DNA of 64,000 nt from Acorus gramineus (lineage: Eukaryota > Streptophyta > Magnoliopsida > Acorales > Acoraceae). The position numbers and the translations under genes were made by a program. Under the pieces are notes generated by a model, which worked only from the letters and a program-made list of their open reading frames with translations, made no database searches and had not been told where the DNA came from. How positions within the stretch are numbered: position 1 is the stretch's first letter; each line of letters starts with the position of its first letter. The DNA lies in NCBI GenBank assembly GCA_030737835.1, contig CM060856.1, positions 3,258,952 through 3,322,951 of the forward strand. Reading direction: 5' to 3'. This document shows positions 1-10,536 of this stretch, piece by piece.

Positions 1-281
1 ATTCATTTACTTCTTTTGAATTGTATAAAATTATATTCAAACATAGTCTCATTAACAATAATGTTTTATTACAAAAAAATTCAAATAGAATGATAAGGCA
101 AACAAATACATGAGTTCTTCTCTTTTTTTTTTTTTACCCAACCATTCGGGTCGGGTCGGACCCGGACCCGACGGACGGACCCGGGTCCGGGTCCACATTC
201 CCCCGGACCTGTCGAGTCATGTCACGGGTCGGGTCCGGGTCCACCCTGACCCGATCCGGACCCGACCCGTTGACAGGCCTA
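1..281. mobile_element. hAT-type non-autonomous element, right end only
   Basis: The segment ends in CCCGTTGACAGGCCTA, the reverse complement of the TAGGCCTGTCAACGGG terminus of the complete copy at 46014-46828. The stretch from the window start to about 120 also matches the interior of that copy almost base for base, including the AT-rich part just before a run of T. Subterminal DNA is made of GGGTCC/GGACCC and GGGTCGG motifs on both strands. The left end lies outside the window. The eight bases after the end, ATCATAAT, would be one copy of the target duplication. No coding capacity is seen. Confidence 0.8.
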
Positions 282-718
282 ATCATAATATGTAATCTAA
301 ATTTGTGTTGTTGTGCCTCAATGTAACATATAATATTTTAATATTCTAAATCCTTATTTACTTTTTGTTTTTGGCTATTCACATACTTTTATGACATCAT
401 TAATACAAATCTATTTTTTTAAAGAAGCATCAATGTTTATTGGAGTTCATCATAAAAAAATCAAATAATATTTATATATATTTCACAAAATCCACCTAAC
501 CACAAAAAATTTAGAATAAAAAAAAGTTGACCTATATGAAAATGTGTTAAATACATTAACAAAATTAAGAGGGTGAAATATTTTAATAAAGTTAAGGAGG
601 CATGGAATATGTTAAGGATTTAATTACATACTATAACGTTTCTGTATTTTTCAACATTATATATAGTTTTGAATATATAATGAAAATTTTAATTGAAATT
701 AAGTTATTTTTTTTTCAG
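282..718. other. AT-rich intergenic stretch
   Basis: No ORF, RNA gene or clear repeat boundary is visible. The sequence is strongly AT-rich with many A and T runs. Confidence 0.5.
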
Positions 719-3700
719 TTTTGGTGGTGGGCCCAAATGGGTCTAATTTGATTTATAATTATAATAATTATAAATTGATGTTGAAATATTTATTTTATAT
801 TTTTCTGGAGATCTTTATAGTCTCAAGATATTTTGGTTGAAATTTAGTGAGATTCGAAGTTTGAAAAATTTGGTTTTAGGATTTTGTGTCAAGTTATTGG
901 GCCCAGGGATCTAGTTGCAAATCTAAAAAATCTTTTAATAGCCTTCAGGGACCTGTCCGTAAATCGAATAGGGATCTGTTTATAAAAATCAGATGGGAAC
1001 GTAGTTGTAAACCCAGAATACTTTAGGGGTCGTTCTGTAATTTTGATAAAACCACCTTTAAATAGCATGATGGATTAGGGTTTAGCATCCAATTTTCATA
1101 AGGGTGGTGATGACCTAACCCTATCCCATCAAATACCACAACAGATGATAATGATGTGTGTTGTGACCAAGTCCAATCTAAGGTGATAAATAATTCTCTA
1201 TTGACTTTGTTGTTTAGTATTTTAATTTATTTTTGTTAAAAGATGATTGTGTCAATCGATTGTTTGGGGAAGAAGGTTGATGGATTAGGTTTAGGGTTTA
1301 ATTGATTTTAAATAGATGATTATTTGATTAGATTTCAATGGATGTCGAAGGATTTCTTAAGATCAAACTAGATTTATTGGTTTTGGGGATTTAAATGTTA
1401 TTTTCGGGTTTATTATATACCTGGACGTTAAATTGAGTTTTTGAACTTGAAGGGATCGCTTCTGGGAAAAATGTATTTCAAAAACAGAAATAGGTTTTGA
1501 AAAGATTTTTTGAACGAATCATGAATTGTCCAATTCGGAGTTACAAGTAGAAAGTTATGGTTTTTCAAACATTTCTGTGCAGTTTCTTATAATTCAAATA
1601 TTTAGCTTCATGACCAAGTTTGATGAATTTTAGAGATTAAAGGGATCTCAAATGGATGTTTAATGAGTATAATTTGATTTGTGGGTTTTGATGATTTTGT
1701 TGATCTCGGTGACTCAAATTGTATCTTAAATCGATAATTTGGTTTAGTGTGATCAAGTAATATTAATTGGATATTATTGTTATTTGGATATAAATTGATT
1801 GGATTGAGTTATTTGGATCATTAGAGTTGTACTGGAGCCTTAGTGGATCATTGGAGTTGTAGTGGATTATTTATCTAAATATTTATTCGAGGATTGATCG
1901 ATTAAGTGGGCCTTATAAAATAAATGGATATTGATTATCGGATCATTGTGAGATATGAACACTTTAATATTTATTTGGAGTTGGGATTTTTGTTAGGTTT
2001 TTAAGGTGAGTTGCGAATTTTAGGTCTATTAGGTATGGGCTTTTGGGATTAATGGGCCTAGTATTGTTGTAAGTTGCTTGTCAGTTGTTTGGGTCATGAT
2101 TGAATGATTTCTGATTTATTATTGCATAATTGTTATGCTAGATTTTCCATGTGTGAGTGTGTGGTGTTCATGCACGTGCATCGGTTTGTATTGCGAGGAC
2201 TAGAGGTGAGTGGACTTGAGTCTCATATGTAGATTTCAAAGAATATATTATGTATTCATGCTAGGACCAACTTATTTTATGGAATATGACTGCTAGTTTC
2301 GATATAAAAATATGAGCATGCTTTTGTTGATATATGCATCATTATGGTTTGTATTTTGAGATCGTACATGCTTTGTCTTTTTATGGTTTGAAGATGTGAT
2401 AAATTAGTAAATGCATACATTTCATCTAGGTGGCTCGGTCTTGGTGGCCAACGTCTAGGTGGGCGTACGTCTACGTGGCTAGGTCCGAGAACGTAGGACC
2501 CAAGTCTTCGTGGCCATGCCTGTTAAAGGCCCCGCGAGCTAGGTGATGCGAAGACGAACATGCGTGTTCGTGGTGTTGCATGCATCATGTTGGATATGAT
2601 TGTATATATGTATTATTGTATGTCTTGGTGGCCTTTTGTATATTTACTCTTTTGATATATTGCATTCCTTTGTGGGCATATTATTTGTGGGGGATGAAAT
2701 CTGGCTCTCCCCTCTTTGGCCGGATCTACACTGATCCGGGCTTTGGATGTAGACCCGAGATGGTGTAGGCTCATCTTTCTCTTCGCGTCAGTTCACCACC
2801 GCCTGCAGCCTTTGTAGTCGTCTGCCTCTTCCTTCCTTCCCCTTCGATTTTGGGTACCTGAAACTCACACCAGTGTGGTGCCGACTAACACCCCTCCGAC
2901 CCTCAAGTCAGTAATCTCTTCCTCTGGAGGAGAAGAAGAACTTAGAATTCTTGAGTCCTGGCAGGAGAGAGAGTCGGTGTTTTGCATACCTCGAGAAGGA
3001 GGAGAAGTCTCCCCTTTTATACTCCATAAGGGCGTGCCGAGCTTGGCCTTGCGGGGTGATCATATCATGATATGGAATCTCCATGTGGTCTCAGGATCCT
3101 TGGACATGTGGCTCTTAAGGATCATCATTATACTATAACCGTTCTTCCGACGCCCTGTTCTTTTCTAGTGTCAGGGAATATTCCCTTCACTAACCATTCT
3201 TCTGCAGAGGAGGGCCCTATGGCCGACCCGCCTTTTACTCGGGCACTGCCCTCTGGTCGGCTTAATCTTAAGGTCGGGCAATGTTTGACTCCCGTCCTGA
3301 GACTAATAGCGTATGGTCGCCTTACTCTGGTCGGGCTTAATCTTAAGGTCGGGCAATGTTTGACTCCCATCTTGAGACTAAGCGTATGGTCGCCTTACTA
3401 AAGTTGGGCTTAATCGTCTGCCCGACCTTTGAAGGAAGGCGGGCTTATCCAAGCCGTTAGTGAAATTTTGGGCCCATGGGCTCTCCTTCCTCTGGCCCAT
3501 ATTCTTACCAACAGGGGTTACTCCTAGTCCAGCCCTTGTGCTTATTCAACATTGATTAATCCAGTCACTTACATTATGATTATGATATTTCGAATACAAC
3601 TATACTAGCAGGATAATGATAGTCTATTCACTGAGCGTGTAGTTGCTCACCCCTCATTATTTCCCCTTTTCAGGTTAAGGGCTTAGATTGATGGATCTCG

Positions 3701-3999
3701 TGTAGTAATGATCAAGATATTGATTTCCGGAGCACTAGACCTGTGTAGAAGGTGTTGGTCATTTCTTTGGCATGTAGAGGACCCATATGTATGATAGTGT
3801 GGATATATAAATTGAGTTGTTCCCGATGTATATTGAATTTGTGTTGGATTTTAGTCTTGACAATGGATGTATAATTATGGTGATGTATTCTTATGTTCTT
3901 TGGAATAAAAGAATATTAGTACTCTGAGATTCAAGGAATTTAGTTAACGCACCCGGATTTCTCGCTTCAAAACAGAGTCATGGATTCGGGGGCGTTACA
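719..3999 (+). mobile_element. Gypsy-like LTR (probably solo), left edge uncertain
   Basis: The right edge is clear: the sequence ends in GGGGGCGTTACA at 3999, a typical plant gypsy LTR end, with no primer site after it. About 330 bases earlier is a block (3630-3690) resembling the GTGTGGCTCACCCCTC...TTTTCCCCAG block of the LTRs at 39855-56256. A possible promoter, CCTTTAAATAG, lies near 1053. The left edge near 719 is a guess; an alternative start is TG at 1949, where CATTG precedes it and CATTG also follows 3999. It contains the inverted solo LTR at 2695-3513. Fossil, non-coding. Confidence 0.5.
2695..3513 (-). mobile_element. Solo LTR, inverted, nested in the preceding LTR
   Basis: On the minus strand it begins TGTTGGTAAGAATATGG and ends in CAGATTTCA, giving TG...CA ends. 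Flanks are GGGGA on the left and GGGGT on the right, a four-of-five match for a 5-bp target duplication. A minus-strand promoter, GAGTATAAAAGGGGAG, lies at about 3012-3028, followed by an R/U5-like stretch. A block of about 65 bp near 3253-3400, with GGTCGGGCAATGTTTGACTC, is present twice in tandem. No internal domain remains, so it is read as a solo LTR of an unplaced family. Confidence 0.65.
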
Positions 4000-4929
4000 C
4001 ATTGGTCTTTTATGTTTCTAAAATTGTGAAATAAGACATTTTTAGATATAAGTTTAAAAAGTGACTGATTTGGGTATTAACTCTTAGAACATTTTTGTGG
4101 TCATTTTCCCTTTTTTGTAAGTATAAGAAAATATTTAATGAGGTATATATAACATCTAACGAGATGTATGTTTCATTGGATTTCTAACGAGGTTTATAAG
4201 ACAGTATTTTAGTCTGAGAAAAAAATTGAGTGTAATCGCACTACTCTTTTATAACAGAATATATATAATTAATTATGTATATACCTTTAAAAAACATATG
4301 AAGGCTTAAAATAGAATAGCTAACATGACTTAATAATAAGATTTTCACTTTCAATCTTCCCCAACTCCTTCTCATTTTATACCTCGTCCCACATAAATTT
4401 CATCAAGGTTGTGGGGCCTGGGCAGGTCAATTACCAATATACACATATGATATTGTCCGCTTTACTTGAAAGCGCATGAATTTAAAACGAGTCACATGTG
4501 TAAAGTCTGCACTTACATTTAAGCACTAGACATCTCATCTTGTTAGGAGAATCATGGATCTGGACTCACCTCACCCTCTCAACCCTCATTGGGCTCTTGG
4601 CCTCTTGGTCTGGGCTCTTGGCCTCTTGGTCAACCCAATCCCCCTCATGGGACCACAAGGGGACGTGTGGTTCTAGAGCCCAACCCTCCATGTAACGGTC
4701 ATGCTATGATACTTATACTAAAATCACATATATATGGATTCACATTCGAACAAATCAAATATGGAAATCAGTTTTCACATCTGTCCAATAGCTATATCCA
4801 TGTAACTGTTGATAAAAAAAAAAAATCCATGTAACTATTGATAAAAAAAATACGGATATGTAAAATCACATGTTTGTTGTATCTGCTGGCACCCTAACCT
4901 TAGACTAATAACGATTTGAACCGAGACTT
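4000..4929. other. Intergenic DNA with a MITE remnant and a short tandem repeat
   Basis: Positions about 4125-4255 match the right half of the 9-bp-TSD MITE at 35185-35548: motifs AATGAGGTATATA, ATATGTTTCATTG-like and CTGAGAAAAAAATTGAGTGTA in the same order. At 4590-4631 a 21-bp unit, GGGCTCTTGGCCTCTTGGTC preceded by T, is repeated twice. No gene is supported. Confidence 0.5.
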
Positions 4930-4932
4930 AGG

Positions 4933-5190
4933 CTGTGTTTGGTTCGGCGGAATGCTGATTTTAAGTGTTGATTTATAAGTGTTGATAATTTTATACAATT
5001 AAAAAAAAAACTGTTTGGTTCAGCGAATAATACAAGCACTTATTCAGATAAGTGTGTTTGGTTCACCACTTAACAATAGTGCTTATTACAAGGGTAGTTT
5101 GGTCTATTTAATAAGTGTTGAATGTTATTTTAATGTTTGGTTGAATACTTAAAAAAATGCTTATTTTTTCCAATAAAAAAAGTCTTTATG
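4933..5190. mobile_element. Tourist-like MITE, left end and body only
   Basis: TTA is followed by GGCTGTGTTTGGTTCGG, the kind of terminus seen in PIF/Harbinger-derived Tourist MITEs with a TTA/TAA target. The motifs AAGTGTTGA and TGTTTGGTT recur several times within the next 250 bases. No matching right terminus was found, so the copy looks truncated and its right edge is approximate. Confidence 0.45.
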
Positions 5191-7190
5191 TTCCATTAAA
5201 TATATGTACCACTAATTGAGAGAGTGAACAATGAAAATCCACATGGAAGCTTATACAGATTAACCAATAATTTGTGTCCATTTAAAAAGTGGTGAATGTG
5301 CATAGTACATAAACCACATTAAAAAACCTGATAATTACAAACTTCCATAGCATGGGGACTATTGAATATTGAATAAACATAATCTAATAGTTCGAGAGCT
5401 ACATATCATGTCATTATATAATACATAGAGCTTGTAAATATTACAGCCTTTCCCAATCCAAAAAACAACTCCACGGGGCACTGAATATGTGATTTTGTTG
5501 AGAAGCCCTCATGAATCTCCTGCATAGGCAAAAGGAACAAGCAAACATCAGCAACAACAACTCTAGTAAGGTTGAGTTAAATCGAAATGTATAATACAAT
5601 CTACACTATTGTTCAGATCTGAAGTCCAGGATTCTTCATTTATGCTCTTTCAATGGTTTTACAATCTATGGCAGACAAATCACTGTGTGACCGGTAACCC
5701 AAAAGATAGTGATCACAGATCTTAATTTAAAAGTAGAGCAAGTTAACATTATATATTGTTGAGGGATACAGAGAGATGAGAAATAACCCAAATACTTATA
5801 TGTGCTAACATATATGTTCAATCAATTGGCCTTTGGGAATCAACTATTTCAAAGACATGAAGAAATCTTTAGAATATCACTTGAAACCATAACTAAAAGT
5901 TCCACTAAAACCAGGCAAACATTGGAGGCGGATGGTGCTCAATGGTAATCGATGATCATCTCATTTTATGAATGTTGATTGTAGAGTGTTAATATACAAG
6001 TGTGCTATTAATCTTATTATTTTATATTAATTTGCAATGCTATCACGGGCGGCGCCACATATAATGTGGTGGGGTCAATTAACCCCATCACATTTTTTTT
6101 TAAAAAAATCTAAACTACTCCTGTCACATTTTCGAACTAGGCAACCTAGTCCACCAATTGATCCTACACGATCCAGATTTTACACTTAAAATCCCCAACT
6201 TACCCCTGTTACGGTGCTACTTTAATAAACATTAGATTTGAACCATTTTTCATCTTCTTTCTTTAATGGTTTTTTTTTTCTATTAATGTAAGTTGTTTTA
6301 TTTTTTAAAGAAAAATTTATGTTCTTTTCTAAATATATGATAAAAGTATATTTTTAAAAAATTTTGTGAAATTTATTTTTTAAAATGACTCTATCTATAA
6401 AAATTCCTTAAGCTACCACTAAATGCTATCTATTATCTATTGTTCATGGAATATTTAAAAGAACAATCTAATATGCGTGCGTACCATGTGTAACTTAATT
6501 AATTTATAATATAATATAATTATTATATCAATCAAAACAAATAGATAGGGTCTTAATCGGCTTATTCGAGGAAACCATGGCTTAAATTTCTCTAAAAAAA
6601 AATATAGTTTCTTTAATGTTTCCTTCATAAAAAGAGAGAAATATAATTACGCAAGGAAACAATGACAGAATTGGTATATTCACTGCATTAAGAACATACA
6701 TGTATAATTGGAATGCAATTGTACACAATTAATCTCAAATTTAAAAGGTGCAGTGGCATGCTCATGGCAATGGCAAAGACGAACATTAAACGTACGTCTA
6801 CATAACTTAAGGCAATGGCCATGTATAATAACATTTAAAACAACTTTTATGGCCAATGGATACATGATACAAAAATTTGACTGGATTCATGAAACACATT
6901 ATATTGGTTTTAAAAAAAAGCTATTATTAGTCAGGAGTTTCTGTTATATAAGTTCCTTTTTTCCCGGTTGAAAAATCAAAAAGTAAATTCACGCGTATAT
7001 ACAGAGTAGATCTGTCAAAGAAATATATTAAATGGCCAAGAATGGTTGATGCCTTTCATTTGTTGTCAGCCAAAAATAACCGAATCCAGTCAATATCTAT
7101 ACCATTTATACCAACAATGAAAATAAAACTAAATAAGATAACAAAGCTGTCTGATTCTCTGAATCCAAATATTGATGAACATTTATTTCA
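5191..7190. other. Intergenic region upstream of the subtilase
   Basis: AT-rich DNA with no supported gene. A short segment at about 6045-6110 (GGCGGCGCCAC, then GGGGTCAATTAACCCC) resembles the segment near 25795-25820 (GGGGGTCAATTGCCCCC), suggesting a dispersed repeat. Small ORFs here, including one of 87 codons at 6708-6971, show no recognisable domain. Confidence 0.4.
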
Positions 7191-7280
7191 TTCCCCAAAA
7201 TACATACATGTTTTTTAAACAAATCCAATTTTAAGAGCCAAGTTCTTCCTCCCTCAATTACTCTTCAATCCATCCCCACC

Positions 7281-7290
7281 TATATATATT
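7281..7290 (+). promoter_or_regulatory. TATA box of the subtilase gene
   Basis: TATATATATT lies about 57 bases before the ATG, giving a short expected leader. The same box and the bases from here to the ATG are conserved in the duplicated copy at 19947-20012, which supports a real core promoter. Confidence 0.7.
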
Positions 7291-7346
7291 CACACGCCCA
7301 TTGCAACAGAACCCAAGCAATAGAACAAGCAAAACAAACAAAAACA

Positions 7347-9629
7347 ATGGTGTCTTCAAACATGTACCTTCCTCTCTTGCTATTCGTTATGTTTTTCTCC
7401 AAAGCCATTCAAGCCACCACCATCCATCTCCAAACCTACATTGTATACGTTCAAAAGCCAGAGGAGGGCGTCCTCTCTGATTCCGAGTCGATAGACGACT
7501 ACTACCGCTCCTTCCTCCCCACTGTAACAGACACCCTCGAAGACTCTCTCGTTCCCACCATGGTGTACTCATACGGACAAGTCGTCTCCGGCTTCGCCGC
7601 CAGGCTGACCGCCAACCATGTCTCCCTCATGAGAGAGAAAATCGGCTTCATCAAAGCCTACCCCGACCGACTCATCCCCATCCACACCACCCACACCCCT
7701 TCCTTCCTCGGCCTTGACATCGCCAACGGAATCTGGAACGTCTCCAATTCAGGCAAGGGCGTCATCATCGGTGTCTTGGACACCGGCGCTATCCCCACCC
7801 ACCCGTCCTTCAAAGACGACGGTATGGACCCTCCCCCAGCAACTTGGAAGGGAACATGCGAATACGCGTCCTCCAGTTCTTGCAACAACAAGATCATCGG
7901 CGCGAAGTCCTTTGTCCAGGGCAGCCAGGCTTTTAAAGCCCATGGAAAAAGCGCCGGGAAGCCTCTCGCACCAGTCGATGACGAGGGCCATGGGACTCAC
8001 ACGGCCAGCACGGCCGCGGGGAATTTGGTGCCCAATGTTGATGTCCTCGGACAGGCGAAAGGCGACGCGGTCGGTGTCGCCCCCCGCGCCTACTTGGCTA
8101 TCTACAAAGTCTGCTCCGCCGAAGGGTGCGCGCATTCCGACATACTCGCGGGCCTTGACGCTGCCGTAGCGGATGGTGTCCACGTCCTCTCGCTCTCCCT
8201 CGGTGGGCCCCCACAAGCGTTTCATTCGGACCCCATCGCCACGGGCGCGTTCGCCGCCATTCAGAAGGGGATCGTGGTGAGCTGCGCCGGGGGCAACAGC
8301 GGCCCTAACGCGAAAACGGTGTCTAACGATGCGCCGTGGATCCTGACCGTTGGAGCGAGCTCGCTGGACCGGTCCATCCGTTCGACGGTCAGGCTCGGTG
8401 ACGGGACGGAGATCTTCGGCGAGACGCTCTACCAGCCCAAGGACTTTGCGCCCGATCAGCTTCCGCTCGTGGTGCCCCAATCTGAAGATGGCAGGTATTG
8501 CTTATCGGGCTCGTTGGATAACTTGGATGTCAAAGGCAAGATTGTCCTCTGCAAGCGAGGCGGGGGCAGTGGGAGGATCGAGAAAGGCGCCGTTGCGAAT
8601 GCTGCAGGCGCCGCAGGCGTGATCATCATGAACGATGAGACCAACGCGTACAGCACCACAGCGGACCCGAATCTCATCCCTGCCTCTCTCATCCCCTACG
8701 CCGGCGGACAGAAGGTCATCGCGTACGCCAAGTCCAATCCCAAACCAACCGCCGCCATCGCATTCAAGGGAACGCTGATCGGGCGATCTATACAGTCTCC
8801 GGTTATCGCTTCCTTCTCTTCACGTGGTCCGTCCGTGACCACCCCGGGCATCCTCAAGCCCGACATCATCGGGCCCGGTCTGAACATCCTTGCCGCCTGG
8901 CCTTTCAGACTAGGCGTCAATTACACCGTCCGCGAACCCACATTTAACGTCATCTCCGGGACGTCCATGTCGACGCCTCACCTCAGCGGGGTCGCGGCTC
9001 TGATCAAGAGCGCCCACCCGGACTGGTCGCCCGCCATGATCAAGTCCGCCATCATGACCACTTCCGAGGCGGTGAACCGACAGGGGAAGCCCATAGTGGA
9101 CGAAAGGCTGAAGCCAGCCAACCTGTTTGCGACGGGCGCAGGGCACGTGAATCCGTCTAAGGCGGTCGACCCCGGTCTGGTGTACGACATACTACCCGAG
9201 GACTACATCCCTTACCTCTGCGGGCTCAATTACACCAACGATGACGTGACCGTGATCGCGCACAAGAAGATCAGCTGCGCCGACTATGAGAAAATTGCAG
9301 AAGGCGAGCTCAACTATCCTTCGTTCACGGCATCCTTGTCATCTTCGAAGGTGACGTTCAATCGGACGGTGATGAACGTCGGGGAGGAAAGTTCGACGTA
9401 CAAGGTGGAGGTGGACGCGCCGGTTGGTTTGTCTGTGGTGGTTGCGCCGCAGACTCTGTCGTTCAGGACTTTGAAGGAGAAGACGAGTTTTACGGTTACT
9501 TTCAGCCTCCTCAAGAGCACGGCGGAGGTATCATATGTGGAAGGACAGTTGAGGTGGGTGTCGGCCAAGCACACCGTGAAGAGCCCTATCTCCGTTTATC
9601 TGGGGTCTCAGTCAGCGCCTCTAACATGA
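7347..9629 (+). CDS. Subtilisin-like serine protease, SBT1 type (S8 family), secreted
   Basis: A single open frame of 760 residues with no intron, a usual length for plant subtilases. The ATG is in a good context (AACAATGG) and begins a hydrophobic signal peptide (residues 1 to about 23). An I9 propeptide inhibitor domain follows (about 30-115, TYIVYVQKPEE to the HTTHTPSFLGL cleavage region). The S8 catalytic domain has Asp145 (VLDTG), His215 (GHGTH), oxyanion Asn317 (GGNSGP) and Ser540 (GTSMS), with a PA insert at about 385-480. A C-terminal Fn3-like domain runs from about 654 (ELNYPSF) to 760. Family knowledge: such enzymes are matured by self-cleavage, exported to the cell wall and cut extracellular proteins or peptide precursors; the substrate here is unknown. 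Two features to note: Thr543 after GTSMS, where many relatives have Cys, and a GC-rich ORF in AT-rich DNA. A duplicated, broken copy lies at 20013-24114. The exact SBT1 subgroup cannot be fixed. Confidence 0.95.
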   Translation: MVSSNMYLPLLLFVMFFSKAIQATTIHLQTYIVYVQKPEEGVLSDSESIDDYYRSFLPTVTDTLEDSLVPTMVYSYGQVVSGFAARLTANHVSLMREKIGFIKAYPDRLIPIHTTHTPSFLGLDIANGIWNVSNSGKGVIIGVLDTGAIPTHPSFKDDGMDPPPATWKGTCEYASSSSCNNKIIGAKSFVQGSQAFKAHGKSAGKPLAPVDDEGHGTHTASTAAGNLVPNVDVLGQAKGDAVGVAPRAYLAIYKVCSAEGCAHSDILAGLDAAVADGVHVLSLSLGGPPQAFHSDPIATGAFAAIQKGIVVSCAGGNSGPNAKTVSNDAPWILTVGASSLDRSIRSTVRLGDGTEIFGETLYQPKDFAPDQLPLVVPQSEDGRYCLSGSLDNLDVKGKIVLCKRGGGSGRIEKGAVANAAGAAGVIIMNDETNAYSTTADPNLIPASLIPYAGGQKVIAYAKSNPKPTAAIAFKGTLIGRSIQSPVIASFSSRGPSVTTPGILKPDIIGPGLNILAAWPFRLGVNYTVREPTFNVISGTSMSTPHLSGVAALIKSAHPDWSPAMIKSAIMTTSEAVNRQGKPIVDERLKPANLFATGAGHVNPSKAVDPGLVYDILPEDYIPYLCGLNYTNDDVTVIAHKKISCADYEKIAEGELNYPSFTASLSSSKVTFNRTVMNVGEESSTYKVEVDAPVGLSVVVAPQTLSFRTLKEKTSFTVTFSLLKSTAEVSYVEGQLRWVSAKHTVKSPISVYLGSQSAPLT

Positions 9630-9653
9630 GTCTGATTTGCAGCAAATATAGAC

Positions 9654-9659
9654 AATAAA
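9654..9659 (+). terminator. Polyadenylation signal of the subtilase
   Basis: AATAAA lies 25 bases after the TGA stop, within a 3' region also kept in the duplicate (AATAAA at 24139-24144). Confidence 0.55.
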
Positions 9660-10536
9660 TCTAGTGTCTTAAAAAATGTAGTGTCTTTAAATTTGTGGAT
9701 GTAGATCTTTGTTTTCCTTTTTTCTCTGTTTTTTCTGTTCTCAGAGAAATCGGTTATAGCGGTTCTGTTAATGAAAGTTATTAACGGGGTTTATGTTTCA
9801 TGTGCCTTTTGCTTAATATGCCATCAGTTTGTCCTTTTTTCCATATAAGTTGTTGCCGTCTGTGCACACCAAATGATCACATCCGATTTCAATTTTCAAA
9901 TCCAGAGAGCGCTGCCCGGTGGCCAGTGCATGGATGAACATGGGATGTGTCAAATAGTCCAATGCTATAAACATGACACGATGCAATATATACCCAGATA
10001 AATTAGGAGAGAAAACAAACTTATTCTATGCTGGTAGTCTAATTATGGGATTCACTAAAAAACGATAACTTAAATACTAACCAAAAAAATAAATTTAAAA
10101 AATATGGTATGGCTGGGCTTGGCTAAATCTGGTGACAATGGAGCAAGGGCAAGGGGAGTGTCCCATATAAACATTCACGAGGAGTATAACATATAATTAA
10201 GGTTTTTTTTTTGCGTGTAAACCATAAAAAAACATACTATTTATTTTTATAATGATCCAAATAACCTATTTTATTTATTTTTATACCATTGGAATATATA
10301 GATATATATTATGCATATTTGCCATTTTAGTTAACTTTCATTCAAATTTTTATTAAAATAATTAAAGTCTTAGAGAAACGATCAAATTATCCTTATTTTT
10401 AATTTTTCATACTTTACCTTACCAAATACAATATTTATAAAAATGAAAATGTTGATTTTAACATGAAATGATAAATTTCATCTAAAATCCAAACATAAAT
10501 ATTAAACATACAAACTATTTATTAGCTAATACATAG
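9660..10536. other. Subtilase 3' flank and AT-rich intergenic DNA
   Basis: Up to about 10143 the sequence is colinear with the flank of the duplicate (24145-24607), which marks the right limit of the duplicated block. From 10144 to 10536 it is AT-rich with no gene or repeat edge seen. Confidence 0.6.

Noticed and set aside
2580-2768. 62-codon frame with a hydrophobic stretch
   Set aside because: It crosses the boundary of the solo LTR at 2695, so it cannot be one gene.
1949-3999. Alternative left edge of the first LTR at 1949, with CATTG on both sides
   Set aside because: The five-base match could be chance, and U3-like DNA appears to extend further left. Kept only as an alternative.
7749-8480. 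243-codon antisense frame inside the subtilase
   Set aside because: Shadow of a GC-rich coding region; it has no domain, and the subtilase frame explains the sequence.
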